Below are positions 24,643-33,804 of a stretch of DNA of 53,631 nt, in pieces (positions within the stretch are counted from its first letter, which is position 1; the number at the start of each line of letters is the position of its first letter). The notes beneath the pieces are model-generated. The model had not been told where the DNA came from. It saw only the letters and a list, made by a program, of their open reading frames with translations, and ran no database searches. The stretch is from NCBI GenBank assembly GCA_900543395.1, contig UQQT01000014.1:1-53631 (forward strand). The letters run 5' to 3'. A program made the translations under genes and the position numbers. The stretch comes from an uncultured Oscillospiraceae bacterium. Its GTDB lineage: Bacteria; Bacillota; Clostridia; Oscillospirales; Acutalibacteraceae.

Positions 24643-25794
24643 TTACTTGCCTGAGATTCTCGAAAAGAGCTCGTTAAAGAGCATTCCGAGAGATTTAAAG
24701 AACATATTAAAGCTGTCCTTTGCAAGCTGAGATTTGCTTCTCGGTTCCTGTACGTCGGAATAAGTAACCCTGCTTGAACCGTACGTCGAAAGATCATTTT
24801 CATTAAGAACAAGAACACCGTAGCCTCTTACCTTGTCGTTGCCGTATGACTGATAAGACATTCCGGGAATCTGTGAAAATTTGACACCCTCGTATGCACC
24901 CTCAAACGAATTTACATGGTCGTGACCCGTTACGATGCCGAGCACATGACCGTTCTCTTTAAGAGCAGCAAACTCACCGTGATTCGAGTTGGGAGGACAG
25001 GGCCATTCATAAAGCTCGCCGTCGGCATTGTCATTAAGCTCAAGCTTATAGTTAACTCCGAGATATGTTTTGTCTGTCTTTTCCGAAGTGCTGACAAGAC
25101 AGTTGTAAACCTCGGGGACAACAATATGCTGGAAAACAATACTGTTTACGTCTTTTCCGGCTTCTGCCTTAATTGCTTCGTACTCATTTTTAAACCACTC
25201 TATCTGATCCTCATGAACATAGTCATATCCGCCGTTAACTCTGTCATACATGTTAGAGTCAATCATCCAGAAATTAAATACTATATCCTTGTTATCTTTT
25301 GTCGAAGCGGAAGAATAAAGAGGAACCGAGCAGGTTCCGAAGCCTGTAATTTCGGGCGCAGGATCTGTAGTAAGGCAATACTTTCCGCCTGTTCTTACAT
25401 AGCTGTCATGCATTGCTTTCTTTGAACAGCGTTCGCCGTCATGATTGCCGAACGTGTATGCAAAGGGGATGCCTCTCGAAACAACAGGTTCGACAATATG
25501 TCTTATCGCAACAGCGTTAAGAAGCTTACCGCTCTGAACTACGTTGTCACCCGTAAATACGACAAGGTCGGGTTTTTCCGCGTCAAGAGCGTAATTGATC
25601 ATGTCAATCATCCTCTGATCGGGGAGAAAGTCATCCTGAGTATCGGCAAAAACAACAATTTTGAATTTGCCGTCTTCATTAAACTTGAGCATTGAATCGT
25701 TTTCGTCAAATGCCGCAAACGCACCGGAACAGCACAAAAGAGCAATTACGGACGCAAGAGCGAGAGCCAAAACCGATTTACAGATTTTTTTCAT
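24643..25794 (-). CDS. Secreted metallophosphoesterase
   Basis: This is a calcineurin-like phosphoesterase with a signal peptide (MKKICKSVLALALASVIALL, then CCSGAFA). Metal-site blocks in order are FADTQDDF, FTGDNVVQSG, YTFGNHDGER and VTGHDHVN, so the dinuclear site looks complete. The last 20 residues, MFFKSLGMLFNELFSRISGK, form an amphipathic helix that may hold the protein at the membrane. The ATG at 25794 has AGGAG 8 bases upstream; a GTG three codons earlier sits too close to that site. The double Cys before the cleavage region could also make it a lipoprotein-like variant. The substrate is unknown. Confidence 0.88.
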   Translation of the reverse strand: MKKICKSVLALALASVIALLCCSGAFAAFDENDSMLKFNEDGKFKIVVFADTQDDFLPDQRMIDMINYALDAEKPDLVVFTGDNVVQSGKLLNAVAIRHIVEPVVSRGIPFAYTFGNHDGERCSKKAMHDSYVRTGGKYCLTTDPAPEITGFGTCSVPLYSSASTKDNKDIVFNFWMIDSNMYDRVNGGYDYVHEDQIEWFKNEYEAIKAEAGKDVNSIVFQHIVVPEVYNCLVSTSEKTDKTYLGVNYKLELNDNADGELYEWPCPPNSNHGEFAALKENGHVLGIVTGHDHVNSFEGAYEGVKFSQIPGMSYQSYGNDKVRGYGVLVLNENDLSTYGSSRVTYSDVQEPRSKSQLAKDSFNMFFKSLGMLFNELFSRISGK

Positions 25795-25904
25795 CGAACA
25801 CACTCCTAAATGTATTATGATTTAACATTTTATCATAAAATCAACGGCAATTCCACCGGTTTTTTATAAACGGGTGTAAAAAAATAAGCCTTATGTTTGT
25901 GCAA

Positions 25905-25941
25905 AAAGACAAAGACGATAAAAACCGTCTCCGTCTTTTAA
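25905..25941 (-). terminator. Terminator of the long ruvC-to-tfoX-like operon
   Basis: On the minus strand AAGACGGAGACG pairs with CGTCTTTGTCTT (two G-U pairs) around a TTTTTAT-type loop, followed by five T. It lies just past the tfoX-like stop. Confidence 0.7.
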
Positions 25942-25944
25942 TAA

Positions 25945-26262
25945 TTATTTTTTCTTTTTCGGCTTCGGAACAGGAACAACGTCAAGCAATACCGGAATCA
26001 GCTTATTAAGAAGAACGTCGTTTTCGATATCGACAATATAAGCTTCTTTTGCACCGTCGTACGGGAATCCGCGCCCGGAAGCGGACATTATGCTTTCAAT
26101 ATCCTTTAATTCTTTGACAAATACGGTATTATCACAAACCGTAAACACAGGCTTGTTGTCGATATACAGCATATATTCACCGAACATTTTTCTGTATCTT
26201 ACTAAACCGAATCTGTCGGTTCTTTCGCATACATATTTTATATATTCTTCACCGGTCGCCAT
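25945..26262 (-). CDS. TfoX N-terminal domain protein
   Basis: This 105-residue cytosolic protein resembles the TfoX/Sxy N-terminal domain: YRKMFGEYMLYIDNKPVFTV is the family core, followed by FVKEL and a YDGAKEAYIVD segment. The tail ends in lysines (KPKKKK). In gamma-proteobacteria Sxy controls competence; stand-alone N-domain proteins in Clostridia have no clear role. It is the last gene of the long operon, 12 bases after the Clp gene. Confidence 0.82.
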   Translation of the reverse strand: MATGEEYIKYVCERTDRFGLVRYRKMFGEYMLYIDNKPVFTVCDNTVFVKELKDIESIMSASGRGFPYDGAKEAYIVDIENDVLLNKLIPVLLDVVPVPKPKKKK

Positions 26263-26274
26263 ATACGGTTTCCT

Positions 26275-28596
26275 TTATTTAAAATGGGCTTTTATTTCGC
26301 CGTTATCGGAAATCAAAGTGATATCGGAAATATTCATATGACGGTTATCAATAAGAATATTGGTGATTCTGTCCTCAATCTGCCTTCTTATCGCATTGCG
26401 GAGATCTCTCGCTCCGCGTACGCCTCCGACCGCGCCGTCCGCAATAGTCTCGGGTACGGATTCGTCGTAGGAAAGCTTAATTCCCTTGTCTCTTAACGAG
26501 GGAACAAGCTCGTCAATAAGAAGCTTGGCAATTTTAACGTAATCTTCTTTGGTCAACGAATTAAATACGATTATCTCGTCGACTCTGCCAACGAACTCGG
26601 GTCTTAAGAATTCGTTTAACGCCTTTAATGCTCTGTCTGCGGAAGCGGTATTCTTATCCTTGCCGAATCCGAGCGCGCCCTCGCGAATTGAAGAACCCGC
26701 GTTGGATGTCATTATTATAATCGTATTTTCAAACGATACGGTTCTGCCCTGCGCGTCGCTTGTTTTGCCCTCGTCGAGAATCTGCAGAAGAATATTCATA
26801 ACATCGGGGTGAGCTTTCTCTATTTCGTCGAACAAGATTACGGAGTACGGTTTTCTTCTTACCTTTTCGGTAAGCTGACCGGCTTCGTCATAACCGACGT
26901 ATCCCGGAGGCGAGCCGATAATTCTCGAAACGGAGTGCTTCTCCATAAATTCGGACATATCAAGCCGTATTAAAGTTTCCGGTGTATCGAAAAGCTCGTT
27001 GGCAAGCTGTTTTACAAGCTCCGTTTTGCCTACGCCCGTAGGTCCTACGAATATAAATGATGCGGGTCGTTTCTGCGGACTTAATCTGATTTTACTCCTT
27101 CTGATAGCGGCACATACGGCGTCAACAGCCTTGTCCTGACCTATAATTCTCGCCTTTAAATGCTTATCGAGATCGGCAAGCTTATCAAGGTCTGAATCTA
27201 TAATCTTTCTGACGGGAATACCCGTCCAGAGATTTATTACCTTAGCGATATCGTCCTCGGTTACCGCGTTGTCGGAGGCTTTTTCTTTAAGCTCGGGAAG
27301 CTTGGCTTCAATTGCGGTAATTTCGGTTCTGACCTTGGAAAGCTCCTCATAATCGGAATCTTCCTTAGCGTTAACCATAAGGTCATCCTCTTCTTCACGC
27401 AAAGAAGAAAGCTCGTTTTCCGCCGTTTCACAATCGCTTATCGCCTTATTTCTTAAATTCGCGCACGTGCACGCCTCGTCAAGCAGATCTATCGCCTTAT
27501 CGGGTAAAAATCTGTCGTTGATGTAACGCTCGGAAAGAGTAACCGCAAGATAAAGAAGCCTGTCCGAAATCGTAACGCGGTGATAATTCTCGTAATATTC
27601 TTTTATTCCTCTCAACATTTCAACGGCGTCGTCAATTGAGGGTTCCTCGACCTTGACGGGCTGAAAACGTCTTTCGAGAGCGGCGTCTTTTTCAATATGC
27701 TTACGGTATTCGGTAAATGTTGTCGCACCGATAACCTGAATTTCTCCGCGGGAAAGCGCAGGCTTTAAAATATTCGCAGCGTTCATGGAACCCTCCGCGT
27801 CACCCGTGCCGACAAGATTGTGAACCTCATCGATAAAGAGAATAATATTTCCCTCGCTTCTGACTTCGTCGATAAGCCCCTTGATTCTGCTTTCAAACTG
27901 ACCTCTGAACTGCGTGCCTGCGACAAGTGCGGTAAGATCGAGAAGCATTATTTCCTTATCTTTAAGCTTGGCGGGAACCTCGCCCGAAGCGATTTTGAGC
28001 GCAAGTCCCTCCGCTATAGCGGTTTTACCTACGCCGGGTTCGCCGATAAGACAGGGATTGTTCTTCGTTCTTCTGCAAAGAATCTGCGTAACTCTGTATA
28101 TTTCGTCACTGCGTCCGATAATTCTGTCAATTTCACCGTCACGCGCTTTTTTTGTAAGGTCGGTACAGTAAAGATTTAAGAATTTTCTTTTCTTTTCGTT
28201 ATGCTGTTTTTTCTTCCTGCCGAAAAGCTTTCTTCCTTCTTTTTCTTCTGACTGAGAATCGTCTTCGGATGTCTTTTCGTCTAAAGCCTCTGTATTCACA
28301 TCGGAATCTCCTTTGACGATACCGAGATTCTGCATAAACGGAATCGTTCCCGCTCCGCCGAAATCAAAGCTGTCGCCTAAGCTCTCCATTGCGTCTCCGA
28401 GCTGTTCGCTTACAGCGTCAACGTCGTCCTCCGTTATTCCCATTTTCTCCATCATCTGTTTGATGGGACCTATATTCATTTCCATCGCACACTTGAGACA
28501 AAGTCCCTCCTGCGTTGTTTCGTCGCCGTTTATTTTTGAAATAAACACGACTGCGGGGCGTTTTTTACACCTCGAACACATCATACTTTTATCCAT
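26275..28596 (-). CDS. ClpE-like AAA+ unfoldase with an N-terminal zinc site
   Basis: This ATPase would unfold proteins for ClpP or act as a chaperone. It starts with a zinc module of two CxxC pairs (Cys7, Cys10, Cys33, Cys36; MMCSRCKKRP and LCLKC), as in ClpE and McsA. The usual double Clp N repeat is absent; a variable acidic linker joins the module to the ATPase. AAA1 has Walker A GEPGVGKTAIAEGLA near 187. AAA2 has GPTGVGKTELVKQLA near 517 and the D2-small domain at the end. The length is 773 residues. AAGGAG precedes the ATG. ClpE versus an orphan Clp cannot be settled without comparison. Confidence 0.9.
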   Translation of the reverse strand: MDKSMMCSRCKKRPAVVFISKINGDETTQEGLCLKCAMEMNIGPIKQMMEKMGITEDDVDAVSEQLGDAMESLGDSFDFGGAGTIPFMQNLGIVKGDSDVNTEALDEKTSEDDSQSEEKEGRKLFGRKKKQHNEKKRKFLNLYCTDLTKKARDGEIDRIIGRSDEIYRVTQILCRRTKNNPCLIGEPGVGKTAIAEGLALKIASGEVPAKLKDKEIMLLDLTALVAGTQFRGQFESRIKGLIDEVRSEGNIILFIDEVHNLVGTGDAEGSMNAANILKPALSRGEIQVIGATTFTEYRKHIEKDAALERRFQPVKVEEPSIDDAVEMLRGIKEYYENYHRVTISDRLLYLAVTLSERYINDRFLPDKAIDLLDEACTCANLRNKAISDCETAENELSSLREEEDDLMVNAKEDSDYEELSKVRTEITAIEAKLPELKEKASDNAVTEDDIAKVINLWTGIPVRKIIDSDLDKLADLDKHLKARIIGQDKAVDAVCAAIRRSKIRLSPQKRPASFIFVGPTGVGKTELVKQLANELFDTPETLIRLDMSEFMEKHSVSRIIGSPPGYVGYDEAGQLTEKVRRKPYSVILFDEIEKAHPDVMNILLQILDEGKTSDAQGRTVSFENTIIIMTSNAGSSIREGALGFGKDKNTASADRALKALNEFLRPEFVGRVDEIIVFNSLTKEDYVKIAKLLIDELVPSLRDKGIKLSYDESVPETIADGAVGGVRGARDLRNAIRRQIEDRITNILIDNRHMNISDITLISDNGEIKAHFK

Positions 28597-28625
28597 TTTT
28601 TTTCTCCTTATAAAGAAGCCGAAAA

Positions 28626-29315
28626 TTACTTTTTATTTTTTTCCTTTTTAGCGGCTTCTCTTAACTGTTTTGCTTTTTCTTTTCCCTCGGGGCTGAATCT
28701 CTCCTTGACCTGTCTATGCGTTTCGGGCATATAGCTTGCGAAAGCAACAAAAGTCATGATAACAGATATAACGACAAGAACCATCATAACCTTTTCGGGA
28801 ATCTCGAAAACGCTTCTGAACGCGCCGATTTCGGGGCCGAATGCGATTATTCCTATCATTATTATGTAGAATACCATGGTAGCGGCTTTGCCGAAGATCT
28901 CGGCCGCTCCGGGTTTAATACCGAACGCAATCATCAGTCCTCCGCCTATAAGCATAAATAATTCCTTTGCGATAAAAAGGAGGAATACCCATGCAAAAGC
29001 GTGAAGAGACGGGCTCTCTGCATGAAGAAACGTTATAAACAGAACGACGGCAATAGTAGCCTGCGTGAGTTTATCGGCAATAGGGTCAAGCATTTTGCCC
29101 AGCTCGCTCACCTGATTGAATCTTCTCGCAATTTTTCCGTCAAAGAAATCGCTTAATCCGGAAAGCGCAAGAACCGCAACAGACCAGATATAATATCCTT
29201 TCATAAAAAGAACCGCGAATACCGGAACCAAAAGTATACGTATAAAAGACAGCAGATTTGGAACTGTCCATACGTTTTCAAATAAATAACCCGTTTTCTC
29301 TTTTAAAGCTGACAT
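28626..29315 (-). CDS. pgsA: CDP-diacylglycerol--glycerol-3-phosphate 3-phosphatidyltransferase
   Basis: This integral membrane enzyme makes phosphatidylglycerophosphate, the first committed step to phosphatidylglycerol. The CDP-alcohol phosphotransferase signature is complete: DFFDGKIARRFNQVSELGKM, then LDPIADK, starting near residue 59. The N-terminus NVWTVPNLLSFIRILLVPV is typical. At 229 residues it is longer than the usual 180-190 because of a lysine-rich cytosolic tail. It sits between cvpA and the Clp gene with gaps under 30 bases. Confidence 0.92.
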   Translation of the reverse strand: MSALKEKTGYLFENVWTVPNLLSFIRILLVPVFAVLFMKGYYIWSVAVLALSGLSDFFDGKIARRFNQVSELGKMLDPIADKLTQATIAVVLFITFLHAESPSLHAFAWVFLLFIAKELFMLIGGGLMIAFGIKPGAAEIFGKAATMVFYIIMIGIIAFGPEIGAFRSVFEIPEKVMMVLVVISVIMTFVAFASYMPETHRQVKERFSPEGKEKAKQLREAAKKEKNKK

Positions 29316-29331
29316 TTTTATACCCTCCGAA

Positions 29332-30015
29332 TCAGGATAACAAATTAATTACGCTCAGATTCTGCGAAATAAATCCGCAGATTAATGAGCTTTCGACAGC
29401 CTTGTTAAAAGGCTCGTACGAATATGAAATAACAATAAGAATGTTGGCGGCGATAACGACGTAAAGTACGCCTTTAAACGCTCCGAAAACTCCGCCCAAA
29501 ACCGTACCGACCCTTTTTAAAGGTCTCGGAGTCAGACGTTTAAGAATAAAACGGAGAACCATCCTTATAATTATAACCAAAACCATAAATAAAAGCAAAT
29601 AAACGACTGTTTTAAGTAAGCCTGTTACAACCGGACGGACTATCTGCGACTCTATCGCGTCGACGGTCGACATCGCGTTGTAATTAAGTTTTGTCAGGTC
29701 GATATTGCCTTGGGAAAACAGAGTATTCCGTACCGAATCCGGCAGGAATCCAAATGTTTCGCTTATCTTGTTTTTTATGTTTTCTCCCGTAATTTCAACG
29801 CCGGAAAAAATGCCCGACAAATATGCGAGAACTGTGTTTTTTATATTATTTTCATAGATTATCGGAGAAATTCTGTCGCCTAAAAATTTCGCAAGAACCA
29901 TCGCTCCGCCCGCGGCGGCAATATCGGCGATTACAACGAATATTCCCCGTCTTGCGGCGGAGTAAATACTTAATACAAACAGCGCGATAAGCGCTATGTC
30001 GATTATATACTGCAC
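29332..30015 (-). CDS. CvpA family membrane protein
   Basis: This 227-residue protein has the CvpA layout: N-terminal membrane segments (IALIALFVLSIYSAARRGIF and a following glycine/alanine-rich helix), a soluble insert, then two more segments with VLGGVFGAFKGVLYVVIAAN near the end. CvpA proteins are linked to envelope integrity in other bacteria, with no defined activity. The insert (residues 55-125) is longer than in E. coli CvpA. It lies 3 bases after the DUF5711 gene, which suggests coupling. Confidence 0.85.
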   Translation of the reverse strand: MQYIIDIALIALFVLSIYSAARRGIFVVIADIAAAGGAMVLAKFLGDRISPIIYENNIKNTVLAYLSGIFSGVEITGENIKNKISETFGFLPDSVRNTLFSQGNIDLTKLNYNAMSTVDAIESQIVRPVVTGLLKTVVYLLLFMVLVIIIRMVLRFILKRLTPRPLKRVGTVLGGVFGAFKGVLYVVIAANILIVISYSYEPFNKAVESSLICGFISQNLSVINLLS

Positions 30016-30018
30016 GCG

Positions 30019-31380
30019 TTATCCCTCCAGGCTGCCCGAACCCGTCGTATGCTCCGCTTTTTCAACGGAGTAATCCGAATAAGCCGAAAATCTGTCTATA
30101 CTGTTGACGCTCAGAACATAAACGCAGTCGCCGTTTGCGACAATGCCTGACGCATACTTTATATTGCCGATCTTACCTGTAATTTCGCCGTTATATCCGA
30201 CGCACTCGACGGAATCGGACAGCAAAACGGCAGCATAATGATCCGTTGCGGAAAAGCCCTTGACCTTGCCGTTTATTTTTGTTTTAGTCTTGATTTCACC
30301 GTTTTTCGTAAATCTGATAACATTATTTTCGTCCGAATCGGCTCCGCTCTGCGTTACGATACAAAGTCCGTTATCGTAAAAACCGTAATATTCGAGACTG
30401 TCATTCGTAAACGAATAAAGAGCGGTAAGTTCTTTATCGTTAAGAAGATAGACTCCGTTTTTACCTACAATCATAACCTTGTCCCGGGCTGTGTATTGAA
30501 TGTCGACTATAACGTCGTCCACATCAAGCGAAACATAAGCCTGATTATATTTAAAGTCAAAAACATTTATTTTGCTTACAAGACGAGCATTGCTTGCGCC
30601 TATGACGGCAGCAGCGATTCGTCTGTTGTTTTTTGACAGAGACAGCGACGATATGTAATTATCCGCACTGTTGAATTCAAAAACTTTTTCGCCGGAGTCG
30701 GAATATACGCTTAACACGCTCGCAGGTTCTTCGCCTACGGTCGAAAATGCGTAATAACCCGATTTCGATATATCGCACGTTATAATCTTCGACGGAAGCT
30801 CTATTTCCTGATCGCTTCGCGAACCGCGCACGATTCTGAAATTCTTTTCTCCCCTGTCGTATACAAGAAAATTACGGCCTCCGCATACTATTTGAGGAGA
30901 TGAATAATCAAACTGAATCAGATTGCTCGAATTACCCGAGGATGAATACTGTGAAACCGACGAGTCGTTGAGCAGGACAAATCCGTTTTTATAAGCCTTA
31001 AACTGTCTTACGCCGTCCGAATCAACGCTTACAGGGTACGAATCCGTCGAAAGCGACATGAACATAGAGCGTATATTTCCGTTTACCGATTTAAAATCAG
31101 GAGCGAAAAAAACGTATGAAACGATAAACAGAACGACAAGGATAAACGCGAAAAGACTTATGAAAAAGACGGTTTTTTTCTTTTTCGAAGCCTTTTTTTC
31201 TTCCGCTTCGCCGTCGGAATCGTTTTCGGTCTGTTTTTTTCTTATTCTTCGTTCGGCTTTTTTTATGTCCTCCGGGTCGATTGGGTCGCCCTCGATATTA
31301 ATAAGTTTATCCGTATCGTAATACTCGTTTATATCTTCGCCCAATTCGCCCGTATCTTCATTTTTTTTCTTTTTACGCAT
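30019..31380 (-). CDS. DUF5711 family single-pass membrane protein
   Basis: This 453-residue protein has a charged N-terminal cytosolic region with lysine runs, one membrane segment near 72-93 (FFISLFAFILVVLFIVSYVF), and an outside domain of repeated beta blades such as FKAYKNGFVLLNDSSVSQYS and YYAFSTVG. It looks like a beta-propeller. This matches DUF5711, a family found in Clostridia next to CvpA. The function is unknown; an envelope scaffold role is plausible. It lies between truA and cvpA in the long operon. Confidence 0.8.
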   Translation of the reverse strand: MRKKKKNEDTGELGEDINEYYDTDKLINIEGDPIDPEDIKKAERRIRKKQTENDSDGEAEEKKASKKKKTVFFISLFAFILVVLFIVSYVFFAPDFKSVNGNIRSMFMSLSTDSYPVSVDSDGVRQFKAYKNGFVLLNDSSVSQYSSSGNSSNLIQFDYSSPQIVCGGRNFLVYDRGEKNFRIVRGSRSDQEIELPSKIITCDISKSGYYAFSTVGEEPASVLSVYSDSGEKVFEFNSADNYISSLSLSKNNRRIAAAVIGASNARLVSKINVFDFKYNQAYVSLDVDDVIVDIQYTARDKVMIVGKNGVYLLNDKELTALYSFTNDSLEYYGFYDNGLCIVTQSGADSDENNVIRFTKNGEIKTKTKINGKVKGFSATDHYAAVLLSDSVECVGYNGEITGKIGNIKYASGIVANGDCVYVLSVNSIDRFSAYSDYSVEKAEHTTGSGSLEG

Positions 31381-31391
31381 CGTTTCACCCC

Positions 31392-32129
31392 TTAATAATT
31401 AACTTTATTTAGATAAAGTCCGTGAGCGGGAGCCGTAATCCCCGCCTTGGTTCTGTCTTTTGACTCAATAATATATTCAATATCGTCCGCTTTTATTTTA
31501 CTTTGTGAAACATATAAAAGCGTGCCGGTCATTATTCTGACCATATTATATAAAAATCCGTCCGCTTCTACGGTAAATACGACTTCATCGCCTATTTTTT
31601 TAACATCGGCTGATTTAACCGTCCTTACGTTAGACGACGCGGTGCTTCCCGACGCGCAGAATGCGGAAAAATCATGTTTTCCTACAAAATACGCCGACGC
31701 TTTTTTCATTTCGTCAACAATCAGCGGGTATTTATATAATAATACCTTATTATAATTGAACGGGTCTTTGATTTTACCCTCTTTTATTCTGTAAATATAC
31801 TGTTTTGAAACGCAATCGAATCTCGCATGAAAATCAAGCGGGACTTTTTCACATTTCAGAACGGCGATATCGTCGGGAAGATACGTATTCAAAGCCATAA
31901 CAAGGTTCTCGTCATTTATTTCAAGCTCGGTTCTGAAATTAAGACAAAATTCGTTAGCGTGAACGCCCGTATCGGTTCTCGAACAGCCGTGAACGGCAAT
32001 ATGTTCACCGAATACGCGTTCGACCGCTTTTTCAAACCGACCCTGAACCGTATCGGCGTTGTCCTGAACCTGCCAGCCGTGATACGCGGAACCGTCGTAA
32101 GCGATCATAAGCTTCTGATTTACCATCAT
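31392..32129 (-). CDS. truA: tRNA pseudouridine(38-40) synthase
   Basis: TruA isomerises uridines 38-40 in the tRNA anticodon arm. The 245 residues match the family. Motifs are IAYDGSAYHGWQVQ, the catalytic aspartate in GCSRTDTGVHA near residue 52, ARFDCVSKQYIYRI, and FLYNMVRIMTGTLL. The ATG overlaps the ecfT stop by four bases and a second ATG follows at once. ecfA1-ecfA2-ecfT-truA is a common Bacillota order. Confidence 0.95.
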   Translation of the reverse strand: MMVNQKLMIAYDGSAYHGWQVQDNADTVQGRFEKAVERVFGEHIAVHGCSRTDTGVHANEFCLNFRTELEINDENLVMALNTYLPDDIAVLKCEKVPLDFHARFDCVSKQYIYRIKEGKIKDPFNYNKVLLYKYPLIVDEMKKASAYFVGKHDFSAFCASGSTASSNVRTVKSADVKKIGDEVVFTVEADGFLYNMVRIMTGTLLYVSQSKIKADDIEYIIESKDRTKAGITAPAHGLYLNKVNY

Positions 32130-32941
32130 ATCACCGCTTTAAAGAAATGATTTAATACAATAATTCCCGCAAGGACGAGAACGACAACGGCAAGGGAGAT
32201 ATAATCTCTCGCGCAAAGCTTAAACTTTTTCATCCTCGTTCTGCCTTCCCCGCCGGTATAACATCGGCACTCCATAGCAAATGCAAGTTCGTACGCGCGT
32301 CTGAAGGAATTGACAAACAGAGGAACAAATACCGGCACAAGAGCTTTCGCCCGCTGTACAAGTCCGCCCGTTTCGAGATCGGCTCCCCTTGCCTTCTGCG
32401 AATCGGTTATTTTTTCGATTTCGTCTATAAGAGTCGGAATGAATCTCAACGCGATAGTCATCATCATTGCAAGAGTATGAACGGGAACCTTAACGTATTT
32501 CAACGGCGAAAGCAATCTTTCAATTCCGTCGGTAAGAGAAGTCGGTGACGTTGTATAGGTAAGCAGAGAGCTTACGAATATCAGCGCGATAATTCTGACA
32601 ATCATAAAAACAGACGTGCATACACCCGAGGACGTAACCTTAATTTTCCACCATTCAAACAGAACAGTTCCTTTGTCGTTATAAAAAATCTGCAAAAGAG
32701 AAGTAAAAACAATAATAATCGCAATAGATTTCATGCCTTTCATAATAAGGCGGAGTGATACCTTTGAAAGAAGAACGGCAAAAACCGAAAAAGCGCATGC
32801 AAGCAGAAGAGAATAAAAGTTTTTGCAGACAAACAATTCCGCAATCATAAATACGGTAAGAACTATCTTAATTCTCGGATCAAGCTTGTGTACGACGGAA
32901 TTTCCGGGGAAATACTGTCCTATGGTAATATCCTTTATCAT
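32126..32941 (-). CDS. ecfT: ECF transporter transmembrane subunit EcfT
   Basis: EcfT couples the two ATPases to interchangeable vitamin-binding S components. It has about five hydrophobic segments and the conserved cytosolic coupling helices: ITDSQKARGADLETGG near 180 and FRRAYELAFAMECRCY near 222, each containing an Ala-Arg-Gly-like or related motif. The length of 271 is normal. Both ends overlap neighbours by four bases. No S component is present here, so this is the shared group II energising module. Confidence 0.94.
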   Translation of the reverse strand: MIKDITIGQYFPGNSVVHKLDPRIKIVLTVFMIAELFVCKNFYSLLLACAFSVFAVLLSKVSLRLIMKGMKSIAIIIVFTSLLQIFYNDKGTVLFEWWKIKVTSSGVCTSVFMIVRIIALIFVSSLLTYTTSPTSLTDGIERLLSPLKYVKVPVHTLAMMMTIALRFIPTLIDEIEKITDSQKARGADLETGGLVQRAKALVPVFVPLFVNSFRRAYELAFAMECRCYTGGEGRTRMKKFKLCARDYISLAVVVLVLAGIIVLNHFFKAVI

Positions 32942-33804
32942 AAGAGCGTCCCCCTTTCCTTAACGAAACGGCAAAGCTCTTCCCTTGCGCTTTCAATTGT
33001 ATAAATGTTAGTATTGACGTCATATCCCGCCTTTTTAAGCGAAAGCATTATGTTAGTAACACACGGAACATTGAGTCCCATTTCGACAAGCTCCTGCGCA
33101 TGCGAGAATACCTTATCCGCGTCGCCGTGCAGAGCGACAGAGCCTTTATTCATAACGACTATATCGGTTGCTATATCCGCGACGTCCTCCATTGAATGAG
33201 AAACTATAATAACCGTCGCGCCGGTCTTGATTCTGTAATCTTTTATAAGCTTTAAAATCGTGTTTTTTCCTCTCGGGTCAAGTCCCGCCGCGGGTTCGTC
33301 GAGAACGAGAACCTCGGGCTGCATTGCCATGACTCCGGCAATCGCGACTCGCCTTTTTTCTCCGCCCGAAAGGTCGAACGGGGATTTTTTAAGCATATCG
33401 GGAGTGATGCCGACGAAAGAAGCGATATTTCTTATTCTCGAATCTATTTCGGACTCCGACAGCTTCATATTCTTAGGACCGTACGCGATATCTTTATATA
33501 CAGTCTCCTCAAACAGCTGATATTCCGGATACTGAAAGCACAGACCGACCTTAAAACGCACGTCATGCTGTGTCTGTTTGTCTTTATTGATATTGTCCGA
33601 ATCTAAAAGTATTTCACCCGAATCAGGAGTAAGCAGGGCGTTGAACATTTTGATAAGCGTGCTTTTTCCGGAACCCGTATGTCCTATTATTGCTGTCAGC
33701 GAACCTTTTTCAACGCATAAATTTACATTATCGAGAGCTTTTATTTCAAACGGAGTGTTTTTTGAATATGAATACGAAACTCCTTTTATTTCAAGAACAT
33801 TCAC
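32938..33804 (-). CDS. ecfA2: ECF transporter ATPase EcfA2
   Basis: This is one of two ATPases that power group II ECF vitamin transporters. The 288 residues contain Walker A GHTGSGKSTLIKM near 37, Q-loop FQYPEYQLFE, signature LSGGEKRRVAIAG and Walker B VLVLDEPAAGLDP. The Q-loop with YQLF is typical of EcfA2. It overlaps ecfA1 and ecfT by four bases each. Confidence 0.94.
   Translation of the reverse strand: MNVLEIKGVSYSYSKNTPFEIKALDNVNLCVEKGSLTAIIGHTGSGKSTLIKMFNALLTPDSGEILLDSDNINKDKQTQHDVRFKVGLCFQYPEYQLFEETVYKDIAYGPKNMKLSESEIDSRIRNIASFVGITPDMLKKSPFDLSGGEKRRVAIAGVMAMQPEVLVLDEPAAGLDPRGKNTILKLIKDYRIKTGATVIIVSHSMEDVADIATDIVVMNKGSVALHGDADKVFSHAQELVEMGLNVPCVTNIMLSLKKAGYDVNTNIYTIESAREELCRFVKERGTLL

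Noticed and set aside
25945..26262. Competence regulator role for the TfoX-like protein
   Set aside because: It has only the N-terminal domain and no competence genes nearby. The Sxy role is specific to other bacteria.
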